A stretch of DNA of 58,441 bases from Anaeromyxobacter oryzisoli (lineage in GTDB: Bacteria; Myxococcota; Myxococcia; Myxococcales; Anaeromyxobacteraceae): assembly GCF_022690765.1 (NCBI RefSeq), contig NZ_JALCZA010000026.1, forward strand, positions 1 through 58,441, read 5' to 3'. Positions 18,309-27,544 of this stretch are shown in pieces. How positions within the stretch are numbered: position 1 is the stretch's first letter; each line of letters begins with the position of its first letter. Under the pieces are notes generated by a model, which was given only the letters and a program-made list of their open reading frames with translations, was not told the DNA's origin and did no database searches. The position numbers and the translations under genes are program-made.

Positions 18309-18974
18309 GTGGGAAGGAAGCCCTTCAACAACCCCTTCGAGAAGCTGAAGGCGCTCGCGAAGGAGCAGCCGGCGCCGCCGGCTGCGCGGCCACCTCCCCT
18401 TCCCGCTCCCTTGCCCGCGCCGCCGCGGGAGCAGACGGAGGACGAGCTCTGGGCGAGCGCCACGGCCGGCGTCCGCAGGGTCGAGCGCGGCGTCGAGACC
18501 GCGCCGCCGCCGCCCCCGCCCGGACCCGGCGCGGCCTTCTACCACCCTGATCTCGAGGCCATCGACGCGCTCCGCGCGCTCGTCTCGGGGGACGCGCCGT
18601 TCGACCTCTCCGACTCGGACGAGTTCATCGAGGGGCGGGTGGCGGGGCTGGACAGCGCGATCCTGCGCAAGCTCCGGCGCGGCGACTTCGCGGTGCAGGG
18701 CCACATCGATCTGCACGGCATGACGCGCGAGGAGGCGAAGGGGGCGGTGGACGCCTTCCTGCGCGCCTCCCGGCAGGCGGGGAAGCGCTGCGTGCTCCTC
18801 GTCCACGGGCGCGGTCTTCACTCGAAGGATCAGCTCCCGATCCTCAAGGACGCGCTCCGGACCTGGCTCGCCACCGCCCGGTTCGCGCGCCACGTCCTCG
18901 CGTTCGCGACCGCGCGCCCGACGGACGGCGGCGCGGGCGCCCTCTACGTGCTGCTCCGGCGCGCCGGGCGGTAG
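18309..18974 (+). CDS. Smr domain protein
   Basis: Cytoplasmic protein of 221 residues with a C-terminal Smr (MutS2-related) domain: IDLHGMTREEA (about 137-147) and LLVHGRGLHS (about 166-175) are the hallmark histidine motifs, and the domain closes with GGAGALYVLLRR. Smr domains are nucleases or RNA-binding modules, recently tied to cleavage at stalled ribosomes. The N-terminus contains a Pro-rich linker (about 20-80). GTG 18309 is preferred because a TATAGT -10 element lies 6 nt before it. It is divergent from the CPXCG gene. Confidence 0.88.
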   Translation: MGRKPFNNPFEKLKALAKEQPAPPAARPPPLPAPLPAPPREQTEDELWASATAGVRRVERGVETAPPPPPPGPGAAFYHPDLEAIDALRALVSGDAPFDLSDSDEFIEGRVAGLDSAILRKLRRGDFAVQGHIDLHGMTREEAKGAVDAFLRASRQAGKRCVLLVHGRGLHSKDQLPILKDALRTWLATARFARHVLAFATARPTDGGAGALYVLLRRAGR

Positions 18975-19081
18975 GTCTTCGGCCGGGCTGTTGCCTCGAC
19001 CGCTCGAGAGCGCCGGATCAAGCCCAGCGTCGCTCTGGAGCAGGTGAGAGTCGAGCGCCTTCCGCCAGATCGCCCTGGCGC

Positions 19082-19234
19082 AATCGGTCCGAGCCCGTCC
19101 GTCCCCGCCGCCACCCAGTCGCCAAGGGTAGAAGCCTTCAGCGCAACCCCGCTCCGCTCGTAGATTCCGGAGAGGCGGTGGAGCGGCAGGTGGTCCTTGT
19201 ACTTGGAGACCGCGGCGGCGGCGGCGGCGATCTG
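19082..19234 (-). pseudogene. IS66-family transposase fragment (degraded)
   Basis: The minus-strand translation contains SKYKDHLPLHRLSGIYERSG followed by VALKASTLGDWVAAGTDGL, closely resembling the IS66 TnpC segment in which the KYxDHLPLYRQ block precedes a GVxLSRSTLxxWV block. Only about 50 residues of a normally 500-residue protein remain; the catalytic DDE core is absent and the surrounding frame is not transposase-like. It is therefore a dead relic. Its presence beside atypical sequence marks this gap as a former insertion region. The family call rests on recognised sequence pattern. Confidence 0.72.
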
Positions 19235-19482
19235 GTGTTGTTGTCCAGCGGCGTCCGCGTGGTACTGGGTGGCGACCCCGGTGAAGATGCTGGACATCGC
19301 CTGGCAACCGGACCGGCGCGAGGCCATGCTCCGCTCACCGGCCGCCCGCGCCAGACGGGCTCCCTGCAGTGGATACTGCACGGTCGTCGGCCAAGGCGGA
19401 GCGCGTTCGACGCCCCGGCAATCATGACAAACGCTAGAGATGCGTAACGCCGCGGCCGCCAGAGCCGCCGAACTCGTTCACA

Positions 19483-19710
19483 TCAATACCCGGCCATCAT
19501 CATCACCATCGCCAGGGCTCCACACCCAAACCCGATTACAATCATCCACATACGAGGAGACATCAACGGAAACCCTGCATCTCGCCACGCATCCAGATAT
19601 GCGGCCCAGAAAGAGTACCTAGAATGCCGACAAACAGTAATTGCGGCCGCAGTCCGAATGACAAGCTGACTCGCAAGCGCAACGACCAGCAACGTTATCG
19701 AGGCACTCAT
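19483..19710 (-). CDS. Hypothetical small membrane protein
   Basis: A 75-residue ORF with two plausible membrane helices: residues 3-24 (ITLLVVALASQLVIRTAAAI) and 54-73 (WMIVIGFGCGALAMVMMMAG), separated by a short basic-aromatic loop. It starts with ATG, and a TAG lies four codons upstream in frame, so the start is well bounded. The composition is much less GC-rich than neighbours, suggesting acquisition by transfer. It overlaps the end of the 19619-19957 ORF by 92 bp in another frame. Not recognised as any family. Confidence 0.45.
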   Translation of the reverse strand: MSASITLLVVALASQLVIRTAAAITVCRHSRYSFWAAYLDAWRDAGFPLMSPRMWMIVIGFGCGALAMVMMMAGY

Positions 19711-19957
19711 AAAGGGGCGCTACCAGAGCCAGTAGGGTAACACCAAAGGCGGGCGACGAAAGAACACCGCCGGCTGCCAGGCGGATCTTGTCCCTTCGGT
19801 TCGCGCCCCCGGGCGGCGCCTCGGCCTCCACCTCCTTCTCGAGCCAGCCCCACGCTTGCCGTGCAGCCGCGCTCGCATCCCGCGATCCCTCAGCTTGAAA
19901 CACCTCGCAGAGCGGGGGCGGGGCCGGGACGATGTGATGGAGGGTCAGCGCCGGCAA
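19619..19957 (-). CDS. Hypothetical protein, unrecognised
   Basis: A 112-residue ORF with ATG start. Residues 30-65 look like a soluble amphipathic region (AWGWLEKEVEAEAPPGG), then a hydrophobic stretch (about 77-92), then a cysteine-rich end (CACESACHSDCGRNYC) that is probably artificial because the overlapping frame encodes a better membrane helix. A frameshift joining the two ORFs is possible: the hydrophobic segment here ends just where the other ORF's helix begins. No family recognised; low certainty that it is a gene. Confidence 0.35.
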   Translation of the reverse strand: MPALTLHHIVPAPPPLCEVFQAEGSRDASAAARQAWGWLEKEVEAEAPPGGANRRDKIRLAAGGVLSSPAFGVTLLALVAPLYECLDNVAGRCACESACHSDCGRNYCLSAF

Positions 19958-20044
19958 GCACGCCTGCGCAGCTCGCTCGCCGTCTGCCCTCGCTCGTGAC
20001 GGCTTCGTTTGTCTCGCGACGCTCGACGCAAGCGGGTGGCGCCA

Positions 20045-20728
20045 TCAGATCCCGGCGGCGAGGTCGCGCGCGGCCTGGACGGGATCCGCGGCGTCGCGGA
20101 GCGGCCGGCCGACCACGATCACGTCGGCGCCGGCGCGGACCGCCTCCGCGGGCGTCGCGACCCGGGCCTGATCGCCGGCGGCGGCGCCCGCCGGGCGGAC
20201 GCCGGGGACGACCAGCAGCGGCCCCGGGCCGACGGCGGCCCGCACCGCGCGGACCTCGTGCGGCGAGCAGACGAGGCCGCCCGCGCCCGCGCCGACCGCG
20301 AGGCGCGCGAGCCGCACGACGGCCGTCTCCGGCGGGCCGGCGAGGCCGATGGCGTCCAGGGCGGCGCCGTCGAGGCTCGTGAGCACCGTGACCGCGAGGA
20401 TCCGCACCTTCCCCGCGGCGCCCCTCACCGCCGCGCGCACCATCTCCGCGCCGCCGGAGGCGTGGACGGTGAGCAGCGACGCCCCGCTGGCGGCCGCGCT
20501 GCGCGCCGCCCCCTCGACCGTGTTCGGGATGTCGTGCAGCTTGAGGTCGAGGAACACCGGCCGGCCCAGGGCTGCGACCGCCTTCACGACCGACGGCCCC
20601 TCGGCGACGAAGAGCTCGAGCCCCACCTTGAGGAGCCCGACGTGCGGCGCGATCCGGCGCGCGAACGGCTCGGCGGCGGCGAGCGAGGGGAAGTCCAGCG
20701 CGGCACAGATGCGTTCGTTCGGCGTCAT
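20045..20728 (-). CDS. pyrF: Orotidine 5'-phosphate decarboxylase
   Basis: Decarboxylates OMP to UMP, the last step of de novo pyrimidine synthesis. The 227-residue sequence begins ICAALDFPS with the active-site aspartate, has [12 protein letters not shown], the catalytic [13 protein letters not shown] block (about 59-71) with its Asp-Lys-Asp, the LTVHASGG strand, and ends with VVPGVRP and [10 protein letters not shown] phosphate-binding segments. ATG 20728 follows GGGAGGGAG. It is the last gene of the ispG-proS-DUF4388-pyrF minus-strand series, after a hairpin that may end DUF4388 transcription. Confidence 0.95.
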   Translation of the reverse strand: MTPNERICAALDFPSLAAAEPFARRIAPHVGLLKVGLELFVAEGPSVVKAVAALGRPVFLDLKLHDIPNTVEGAARSAAASGASLLTVHASGGAEMVRAAVRGAAGKVRILAVTVLTSLDGAALDAIGLAGPPETAVVRLARLAVGAGAGGLVCSPHEVRAVRAAVGPGPLLVVPGVRPAGAAAGDQARVATPAEAVRAGADVIVVGRPLRDAADPVQAARDLAAGI

Positions 20729-20796
20729 GCTCTCTCCCTCCCCGTCACGCGGCGCTCGGCGCGAGCCGTCACACCGCACCGGCGTCGCGATCCCGA

Positions 20797-20821
20797 GGCC
20801 CGAAGGTGCGGCCTTCGGCCC
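20797..20821 (-). terminator. Hairpin after the AbrB-DUF4388 gene
   Basis: CCGAAGG (20800-20806) pairs with CCTTCGG (20812-20818) over a 5-nt loop, just past the stop of the minus-strand DUF4388 gene; outer G-C pairs extend it. Could separate that gene from pyrF. Confidence 0.45.
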
Positions 20822-20826
20822 GATCC

Positions 20827-22146
20827 TCACGCCTTCCCGGCCTGCATCCGGCCGACCTCGCGCAGGAGCGCGTCGGCCTCCGGCTTCGGCAGGCAGTTCT
20901 TCACCTCGAAGAGCGCGAACGCGAGCAGGTCCTCGAGCGCCTCGAGGGAGCGGGCCTTCGCCGCGGCGCCCCGGTACGCGCCGCTCGCCGAGACGTTCAC
21001 GAGGATCTGCGCGACGTCCACCTCGCCGTCCTCGTCCACCCGCACGCCCTCGAAGATCGGCCGCTGCTTCGCCGGCAGCCGGTCGAAGTAGCCGTTCAGC
21101 CGCGCCCGGGCGTCGGGCTGCGCCGTCGCGAGCCGGTCGTACACCCGCTTCAGGATCCGCCGGTAGAGCTCGAACGGCCCCGCGGCGCGGCGGCGGCCGG
21201 AGGCGGCCGGGACCTCGACCTCGACCTCGACCGCGATCTCCTCCTCCGCGGGCTGCGGCGCGGGCGCGGCGGCGAGGACGCCGGCGCCCACGAGGGCGGT
21301 CGCGGCGCGGAGCGCGTCGAGCAGCCCGATCCCCGCGCGGTGGGCCGCCTCCGGGAGCGCGCGCCGGCCGTCCACCGCCTCGACGAGCCGCGCCTCGAGC
21401 GCCCCCGGCGCGCTGGCGCCGGCGGCGGTGCGGGAGAGCACCACGTCGCGGCCGCCCAGCTCCGCCCCGAGCCGCTCCGCCTCCTCGACCCGCTTCATCC
21501 CCTCGAGCAGGAGGTCGCGCATCCGCACCGGGAGCTTCACCGCGTTCGTCTCGTCGTGCGGCCCCTCGAGGAACGCGAACGTGCCGGTGGTCTCGACGAA
21601 GGCGTCGAGCAGGATCTCCTTCACCTGGAGCGCGATCCCCTCGTAGAGCTGGGCGGACGTGAGGAGCCCCTCGTCCACCAGGACCTGCCCGAGGGGGCGC
21701 CCGCCCCGCACGAAGGGCGAGCAGCGCTCCAGGTCCTCGGGGCCGATGAGGCCCGCCCGGACGAGCACCTCGCCGAGGCGGTCGGCGGGATCCGACGACG
21801 ACGCGAACACCACCTGCCCGTCGCGGAAGTAGACGCTCTTCCGGCGGAGCAGCTCGGGGCGCTCGGCGGGCGCGGCCCGGTCCTCCTCCCGGCCGAACGA
21901 GAGGAGCAGCACGCCGGTCTTCAGCGTGGTGAAGACGAACTGGACCACCTCGGGGACGGTGAGCGCGGCGAGCGAGCCGGCGAACCACGCGCCGGGGGCG
22001 TCGCCGCGGGCGGGGGTGACGAGCGCGAAGGCGTTGGGCGCGGAGAGGAGATCCGCCTGGCCGCCGCCCGCGAGCCCGAGCTGCTCCGCCTCCCGCGGGG
22101 GCAGCACGATCTCGCCCTCCGCCCCGACCGACAGCTTCGCGCGCAT
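20827..22146 (-). CDS. AbrB-like / DUF4388 domain regulatory protein
   Basis: A 439-residue cytoplasmic protein. Residues 1-45 ([20 protein letters not shown]) look like a swapped-hairpin AbrB/SpoVT DNA-binding element. Then comes a DUF4388 (PATAN-like) domain, with [51 protein letters not shown] and a second repeat [22 protein letters not shown]. The C-terminal third (about 320-439) is helical with [18 protein letters not shown]4388 proteins are abundant in myxobacteria and linked to gliding and signalling regulation. It lies 41 bp after proS, but no functional link to translation is evident. Confidence 0.8.
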   Translation of the reverse strand: MRAKLSVGAEGEIVLPPREAEQLGLAGGGQADLLSAPNAFALVTPARGDAPGAWFAGSLAALTVPEVVQFVFTTLKTGVLLLSFGREEDRAAPAERPELLRRKSVYFRDGQVVFASSSDPADRLGEVLVRAGLIGPEDLERCSPFVRGGRPLGQVLVDEGLLTSAQLYEGIALQVKEILLDAFVETTGTFAFLEGPHDETNAVKLPVRMRDLLLEGMKRVEEAERLGAELGGRDVVLSRTAAGASAPGALEARLVEAVDGRRALPEAAHRAGIGLLDALRAATALVGAGVLAAAPAPQPAEEEIAVEVEVEVPAASGRRRAAGPFELYRRILKRVYDRLATAQPDARARLNGYFDRLPAKQRPIFEGVRVDEDGEVDVAQILVNVSASGAYRGAAAKARSLEALEDLLAFALFEVKNCLPKPEADALLREVGRMQAGKA

Positions 22147-22187
22147 CTCCGCCTCCGCCGGCGGCGATGCCGCCGGCCGCACCCGTC

Positions 22188-23936
22188 CTACGCCCGCTCG
22201 CCCGGCCCGGGCTTCACGCTCGCGGCGACCAGGGCCGCCGCCTTCCGCGCCGCCTCGGCGACGGGCACGAGCTCGACCGCGCCGCCCGCGCGGAGCTTCC
22301 ACTCGACCTGTCCCTTCGCGAGCCCCTTCTTGCCCACCGCGATCCGGATCGGGATCCCGACGAGGTCCGCGTCCTTGAACTTCACGCCGGCGCGCTCGTC
22401 GCGGTCGTCGAACAGGACGTCCACGCCCTCGCGCGCGAGCCCGGCGACGACCTCCTCGGCCGCCTTCCGGAGCTCCGGCTCGGGGCCGAGGGTGAGCACC
22501 GTCGCCTGGAACGGCGCGATGGAGAGCGGCCAGACGATCCCGTTGTCGTCGTGGTGCAGCTCGATCGCCGCGGCGAGGATCCGCTCGACGCCGATGCCGT
22601 AGCTCCCCATCACGATCGGCACCTGCTTGCCTTCCGCGTCGAGCACCGTCGCCCCGAGCGACTCCGAGTACTTGGTGCCGAGCTTGAAGATGTGGCCGAT
22701 CTCGAGCGCCTTGAAGACCTCGAGGGTGCCGTCGCAGCGCGGGCAGCCCTCGCCCGCCTTCACCGTGCGGAGCTCGGCGAGCACCGCCCCGTGGGCGAGG
22801 AGGTCGCGCTTCACGTCCACGCCGCGGAGGTGGAACCCGTCCTCGTTCGCGCCGGTCACCATGTCCCGCCGCTCGGCGAGGGACCGATCGACGAACACCT
22901 TCGCCTTCGTGAACCGGACCGCGCCGAGGGAGCCCGCGTGCGCGCCCATGAGCGGCGGGATCTCCTCGGGGTGCGCCGGCCGGACCACCGCCGCGCCGGT
23001 GGCGGTCTGGAGCTTCGCCTCGTTCAGCTCCTGGTCGCCGCGCACCACGGCGACGACCAGCTCTTCGTCGGCGACGTAGATGAGGGTCTTGAGCTGGCGC
23101 CGCGCGGGGACGGAGTGCGGCGCCGCCTCGAGCGCGTCGATCGTGAGGACGCCGGGCGTCGCGAACTTCTCCGGCTCGGCGAGCCCGGGGCCGTCCGCCT
23201 CGGGGGCGACGCGGGCCGTGGCCGTCTCGGTGTTCGCGGCGTACCGGCACCGCGGGCACGCGGCGACGAGATCCTCGCCGGCGTCGGTCTTCACCATGAA
23301 CTCGGACGACTCGCTCCCGCCCATGGAGCCGGAGTGAGCCTGGACCGCCACGAAGTCGAGCCCGCAGCGCGTGAAGATCCGCTCGTACGCGCGCCGCTCG
23401 TCCTCGTAGCGGAGGTCGAGGCCGGCCCGGTCCACGTCGAGGGAGTACGCGTCCTTCATGGTGAACTGACGGACGCGCAGGAGGCCGGACTTCGGGCGGG
23501 GCTCGTCGCGGAACTTCGTCTGGATCTGGTACCAGACCTGCGGGAGCTGGCGGTAGCTGCGGAGCTCGGCGCGGGCGATGGCCGTGAAGATCTCCTCGTG
23601 CGTCATGCCGAGGCCGTAGTCGCCGCCCTTGCGGTCCTTCAGGCGGAACATGTTCTCGCCCATCACCTCCCAGCGCCCCGACTCCTTCCAGATCTCGGCC
23701 GGGTGGAGGGCGGGGAGGAAGAACTCCTGGCCGCCGATGGCGTCCATCTCCTCGCGGATGATCGCCTCGATCTTGTTGAGCGCGCGCTTCGCGAGCGGGA
23801 GGTAGTCGTAGATCCCGGCCCCGAGCTGCCGGATGAAGCCGGCGCGGACGAGGAGCTTGTGGCTGGCGACCTGCGCGTCGGCAGGTGCCTCCTTGAGCGT
23901 CGGGATGAAGGCCTGGCTGTAGCGGACCACGTGCAT
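22188..23936 (-). CDS. proS: Prolyl-tRNA synthetase (bacterial type)
   Basis: Charges tRNA(Pro) with proline. The 582-residue protein has the bacterial class II layout: motif 1 and 2 region in the N-terminal third ([37 protein letters not shown]), a long insertion editing domain (about 225-400) that hydrolyses Ala-tRNA(Pro), motif 3 with [10 protein letters not shown], and a C-terminal anticodon-binding domain with [21 protein letters not shown] 23936 gives [10 protein letters not shown], a typical beginning. Upstream on the minus strand TATAAC ends 10 nt before the ATG, a possible own promoter. It is 112 bp downstream of ispG. Confidence 0.96.
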   Translation of the reverse strand: MHVVRYSQAFIPTLKEAPADAQVASHKLLVRAGFIRQLGAGIYDYLPLAKRALNKIEAIIREEMDAIGGQEFFLPALHPAEIWKESGRWEVMGENMFRLKDRKGGDYGLGMTHEEIFTAIARAELRSYRQLPQVWYQIQTKFRDEPRPKSGLLRVRQFTMKDAYSLDVDRAGLDLRYEDERRAYERIFTRCGLDFVAVQAHSGSMGGSESSEFMVKTDAGEDLVAACPRCRYAANTETATARVAPEADGPGLAEPEKFATPGVLTIDALEAAPHSVPARRQLKTLIYVADEELVVAVVRGDQELNEAKLQTATGAAVVRPAHPEEIPPLMGAHAGSLGAVRFTKAKVFVDRSLAERRDMVTGANEDGFHLRGVDVKRDLLAHGAVLAELRTVKAGEGCPRCDGTLEVFKALEIGHIFKLGTKYSESLGATVLDAEGKQVPIVMGSYGIGVERILAAAIELHHDDNGIVWPLSIAPFQATVLTLGPEPELRKAAEEVVAGLAREGVDVLFDDRDERAGVKFKDADLVGIPIRIAVGKKGLAKGQVEWKLRAGGAVELVPVAEAARKAAALVAASVKPGPGERA

Positions 23937-24048
23937 GGTGCCCGGAGTTATACAATGGAATGCTCCGGGCGCGCGTCACGCGTCCGCTCGCCGGGACCGG
24001 GCGGCGGGCGCCTCGCGCCGCGACGGCGCGGGCCGCCGGCGCCGGCGG

Positions 24049-25158
24049 CTACTTCGCCGATCGCTCGGCGGCGATCCGGATGGCCTCGGACACCACGGCC
24101 TCCTCGAGCTCCTCCGCCTTCATCCGCTTCACGATCTTGCCCTCGCGGAAGAGGAGCCCGACGCCGCCGTGGCCGTAGGCGACGCCGACGTCGGCCGCGG
24201 CGGCCTCGCCGGGGCCGTTCACCTCGCACCCCATCACCGCCACCTGGACGTCGCCCTTCACGTTCGCGAGGCGCCGCTCGACGCGCTCGGCGATGGGGAT
24301 CATCGCCACCGAGCAGCGACCGCAGGTCGGGCACGAGGTGAGGGTCGCGCCGCCGAACTTGAGCCCCATCGACGTGAGGAGCATCCGGGCGACGCGGACC
24401 TCCTCGACGGGATCGGCGGTGAGCGAGATCCGGATCGTGTCCCCGATGCCGTCGGCGAGCAGGATCCCGAGGCCGGCGGCGCTCTTCACGGTGCCGGCGA
24501 GGAGCGTGCCGGCCTCGGTGACGCCGAGGTGGAGGGGGTAGTCGAACCGCTCGGAGAAGAGCCGGTTCGCCCGCACCGTCATGGCGATGTCGTGCGCCTT
24601 CAGCGAGACCTTGATCTCGCGGTACCCCTCGTCCTCGAGGAACCGGATGTGGCGCGCGGCGCTCTCCACCATCCCCTCGGCGGTGGGCCAGCCGTGCTTC
24701 TCCACGATGTCCTTCTCGAGGGAGCCCGCGTTCACGCCGATCCGGATCGGGACGCTGCGCTCACGGGCGGCCTTCACCACCTCGCGGACGCGCTCCTGCG
24801 AGCCGATGTTCCCGGGGTTGAGCCGGATGCCGTGGATCCCCGCGGTGAGCGCGGCGAGGGCGAGCCGGTAGTCGAAGTGGATGTCGGCGACGAGCGGCAC
24901 CGGCGCCCCGCGCACGATCGCGGGGAGCGCCGCGGCCGCGTCCTCGTCCGGCACCGCGAGGCGGACCACGTCGGCGCCCGCCTCGGCGAGGGCGCGGATC
25001 TGCGCGAGCGTCGCCGCGGCGTCGGCGGTCTGGGTGGTGGTCATGGACTGCACCGCGATCGGGGCGCCGCCGCCGATGAGCACGCTGCCCAGCCGGAGCT
25101 GCCGCGTCCGGCGGCGCTCGCCCAGCGACGCCCGCTCGCCCTGCCCGTATCCACCCAT
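24049..25158 (-). CDS. ispG: 4-hydroxy-3-methylbut-2-en-1-yl diphosphate synthase
   Basis: Iron-sulfur enzyme of the MEP pathway converting MEcPP to HMBPP, an isoprenoid precursor. At 369 residues it is the standard two-domain form: a TIM barrel (ADIHFDYRLA near 91-100, IRLNPGNIG near 111-119) and a C-terminal [4Fe-4S] domain with cysteines at 276, 279 and 311 and the nearby conserved glutamate in CEVNGPGE. ATG 25158 is suitable. It probably leads the ispG-proS-DUF4388-pyrF series and is separated from the upstream DsbA-like gene by a strong hairpin. Confidence 0.95.
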   Translation of the reverse strand: MGGYGQGERASLGERRRTRQLRLGSVLIGGGAPIAVQSMTTTQTADAAATLAQIRALAEAGADVVRLAVPDEDAAAALPAIVRGAPVPLVADIHFDYRLALAALTAGIHGIRLNPGNIGSQERVREVVKAARERSVPIRIGVNAGSLEKDIVEKHGWPTAEGMVESAARHIRFLEDEGYREIKVSLKAHDIAMTVRANRLFSERFDYPLHLGVTEAGTLLAGTVKSAAGLGILLADGIGDTIRISLTADPVEEVRVARMLLTSMGLKFGGATLTSCPTCGRCSVAMIPIAERVERRLANVKGDVQVAVMGCEVNGPGEAAAADVGVAYGHGGVGLLFREGKIVKRMKAEELEEAVVSEAIRIAAERSAK

Positions 25159-25205
25159 CTCTCGGCTCCTGTCCCCCGCGGGTGAAGCGCCGCCCGGAAC
25201 GACGA

Positions 25206-25240
25206 CGGCGGCCGGCCCTCGATCTAGGGCCCGGCCGCCG
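25206..25240 (-). terminator. Strong hairpin after the SurA/DsbA-like gene
   Basis: A 14-bp stem with one bulged base (25206-25219 with 25226-25240) and a 6-nt loop lies 16 nt after the minus-strand stop at 25256 and before ispG. It probably ends the lipoprotein transcript. Confidence 0.6.
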
Positions 25241-25255
25241 CGCGCGCCACCGCCG

Positions 25256-26311
25256 CTACTTCTTCGCGCCCAGCTCGGCGTCGATGACCTGCTTGAACGC
25301 CTCGGCGGGCTGCGCGCCCGAGACCAGGCGGCCGTTGATGAAGAACGCGGGGGTGCCGTTCACGCCGGCGTCGTCGCCCGCCTTCTTGTTGGAGGCGACG
25401 AGCGCCGCCTTCTGGCCCGAGTCGAGGCAGGCGGTGAACTTGGCGGTGTCGAGGCCGAGCTCCTTCGCGTACCCCTTGAGATCGTCCACCTCGAGCTTGC
25501 CGGCCGCCGCGAAGAGGCGGTCGTGCATCTCCCAGTACTTGCCCTGGTCCTCCGCGCAGTGCGCGGCCTCGGCGGCCTTCGGCGCGAGCGTGTGGCTCGG
25601 GAGCGGGTAGTCGCGGTAGACGAGCCGGATCTTGCCCGGGTAGGCCGCGACGACCTCCTTCACGGTCGGCTCGGCGCGCACGCAGTACGGGCACTGGAAG
25701 TCGGAGAACTCGACGATGGTCACGGGCGCGTCCGCCGGTCCCTTCGACGGACCGGTGGCCGCCACCTCGACCTTCGGCGGCACGTACGCGGGGAGCAGCA
25801 CCTCGACGCCCATCTCCTTCTTCAGGCCCTCGTAGTACTTCGCGAGGACCTCCTGGCCCTTTTGCCCCTTGATGAAGCGGACGATGCTCGGCTTCACCTG
25901 CTCGAGCGGCGGGAGCTTCTGCCCCTGCGCGACCGCGCCGTCGTAGAGCGCCTTGACCTCGGCGTCGTCCGGCTCGGGGAGCTTCTGGACGACCTCGCGG
26001 TCGATGAGCGCGTCCACCGAGACGCCGGCCGCCTTCGCCTTCGCCTCGAACACCTGCTTCTGGACCATCTGCTCGAGGGCGCGGCGCTTCAGCTCGTAGA
26101 TCTGCTCCTGGTACTGCTGCTCGAGCTGCTTCAGGTCCTTCTTCACGACGTCGTCGAGCTGCGCGGCGGTGATGGTCTGCCCGCCGATCTTGGCGACGGG
26201 CGCCTGGGGGGCGAGCTGCTGCTGGCCCTGCGAGCCCGGCGGGGTGGACCGCGGCGACTGGCAGGCGGCCAGCGCGAGGGCGAGGCCGAGGACGAGGGGA
26301 CGAATGGACAT
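25256..26311 (-). CDS. Lipoprotein with SurA-like N-domain and DsbA-like thioredoxin domain
   Basis: Envelope thiol-disulfide protein of 351 residues. A lipobox ending ALAAC (C17) marks it as a lipoprotein. Residues 40-165 form a charged helical region like the chaperone part of SurA/peptidyl-prolyl isomerase family proteins (KIGGQTITAAQLDDVV start). Residues 190-348 are a DsbA-type thioredoxin fold: FSDFQCPYC with active cysteines C207 and C210, RLVYRDYPLPSH, and the cis-proline loop NGTPAFFINGR. It probably oxidises or isomerises disulfides in exported proteins while holding them unfolded. It is divergent from trxB, which suggests linked thiol redox physiology; a direct link is inference. 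Confidence 0.85.
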   Translation of the reverse strand: MSIRPLVLGLALALAACQSPRSTPPGSQGQQQLAPQAPVAKIGGQTITAAQLDDVVKKDLKQLEQQYQEQIYELKRRALEQMVQKQVFEAKAKAAGVSVDALIDREVVQKLPEPDDAEVKALYDGAVAQGQKLPPLEQVKPSIVRFIKGQKGQEVLAKYYEGLKKEMGVEVLLPAYVPPKVEVAATGPSKGPADAPVTIVEFSDFQCPYCVRAEPTVKEVVAAYPGKIRLVYRDYPLPSHTLAPKAAEAAHCAEDQGKYWEMHDRLFAAAGKLEVDDLKGYAKELGLDTAKFTACLDSGQKAALVASNKKAGDDAGVNGTPAFFINGRLVSGAQPAEAFKQVIDAELGAKK

Positions 26312-26521
26312 GACGCTCCAGGGAAGGACGGCGGGTGCGGAAAAACCGGCAGAGGGTCCGCCAAAATGGCGGACACGTCAATGGAATAGGGCGAGCGCGA
26401 AGATCGCGCCGCCCCTCTTGAGAACCACCGGCGCGCGAAGGGATTCCTGCGCTGCGGACGCGCCCGGGAGAGCGAGCGGCGCGCCGAACCTTCCCGATGA
26501 CACGCCGGCTCCGAACGAATA

Positions 26522-26537
26522 GAAAAGGACTCTTTTC
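26522..26537 (+). promoter_or_regulatory. Palindrome upstream of trxB
   Basis: GAAAAG (26522-26527) and CTTTTC (26532-26537) form a perfect palindrome around GACT, 31 nt before trxB in the shared trxB/DsbA-like upstream region. It is conspicuously AT-rich for this genome. Candidate operator or untranslated-leader hairpin. Confidence 0.35.
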
Positions 26538-26568
26538 CGGTTCTTCCGCAGCGCGCCGAGGAGATCGC

Positions 26569-27513
26569 ATGGCCCAGCACGAGAGGCTCGTCATCATCGG
26601 GAGCGGTCCCGCCGGCTACACAGCCGCCCTGTACGCCGCCCGCGCGAACCTGAACCCGCTCCTGTTCGAGGGGTTCCAGCCGGGCGGGCAGCTCACCATC
26701 ACGAGCGAGGTCGAGAACTACCCCGGCTTCCCCGAGGGCGTCCTCGGCCCCGAGCTGATGGAGCGGATGAAGAAGCAGGCGGAGCGCTTCGGGACGCGCT
26801 TCGAGGCCTCGGAGATCACCCGGGTGGACCTCTCGCGGCGCCCCTTCCAGCTCTGGCGCGACGACGACCTCTTCACCGCCGACGCGGTGATCGTCGCGAC
26901 GGGCGCGTCCGCCAAGTGGCTCGGGATCGGGTCGGAGAAGGTCTACCAGGGGCGCGGCGTGTCGGCGTGCGCGACCTGCGACGGCTTCTTCTTCCGCGGG
27001 GTCGAGGTGGCGGTGGTGGGCGGCGGCGACACCGCGATGGAGGAGGCGGTCTTCCTCACGAAGTACGCCTCGAAGGTCCACGTCATCCACCGCCGCGACG
27101 AGCTCCGCGCCTCCAAGATCATGCAGGATCGGGCCCGCAAGAACCCCAAGATCGAGATCGTCCTGAACGCCACGGTGGACGAGATCCTCGGCGACGGGAA
27201 GGCGGTCACCGGCGTGCGCCTGAAGAGCTCGAAGGACGGCTCCCTCCGGGTGCTGCCGCTCCAGGGCGTCTTCATGGGGATCGGCCACGAGCCCAACACG
27301 AAGGTCTTCCGCGGCCAGCTCGCGATGAACGACGTGGGCTACCTCACGGTGGACGCGGGCTCGACCCAGACCAGCGTCCCCGGCGTGTTCGCGGCGGGCG
27401 ACGTGTCCGATCCGAGCTATCGCCAGGCGATCTCCGCGGCCGGCTCCGGCTGCCAGGCCGCCATCGACGCCGAGCGCTGGCTCGGCGAGCACGTGACCGA
27501 GAAGTGGGACTGA
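26569..27513 (+). CDS. trxB: Thioredoxin reductase
   Basis: NADPH-dependent flavoenzyme that reduces thioredoxin. The 314-residue protein has FAD motif IGSGPAGYTAALYAARA (from residue 10), redox-active CATC (C134/C137), NADPH motif VGGGDTAMEEA, the HRRDELRA phosphate contact, and the C-terminal FAAGDVSDPSYRQAISAAGSG block. ATG 26569 is chosen because GAGGAG lies 5 nt upstream. The frame is open further upstream without protein character. A small hairpin (27515-27530) follows the stop before moaC. Confidence 0.96.
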   Translation: MAQHERLVIIGSGPAGYTAALYAARANLNPLLFEGFQPGGQLTITSEVENYPGFPEGVLGPELMERMKKQAERFGTRFEASEITRVDLSRRPFQLWRDDDLFTADAVIVATGASAKWLGIGSEKVYQGRGVSACATCDGFFFRGVEVAVVGGGDTAMEEAVFLTKYASKVHVIHRRDELRASKIMQDRARKNPKIEIVLNATVDEILGDGKAVTGVRLKSSKDGSLRVLPLQGVFMGIGHEPNTKVFRGQLAMNDVGYLTVDAGSTQTSVPGVFAAGDVSDPSYRQAISAAGSGCQAAIDAERWLGEHVTEKWD

Positions 27514-27544
27514 CGGGCGGCGTTCCGCCCAGCGAGCACGCTAG

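Larger units (their letters stand above)
18975..20044. other. Less GC-rich island remnant with transposase relic
   Basis: Over 1 kb between smr and pyrF with clearly lower GC from about 19440 to 19760 (runs such as atcatcatcaccatc). It holds an IS66-type transposase relic and two overlapping small ORFs, described separately. Codon use differs from neighbours. No terminal inverted repeats or target duplication could be found by eye. Confidence 0.6.
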
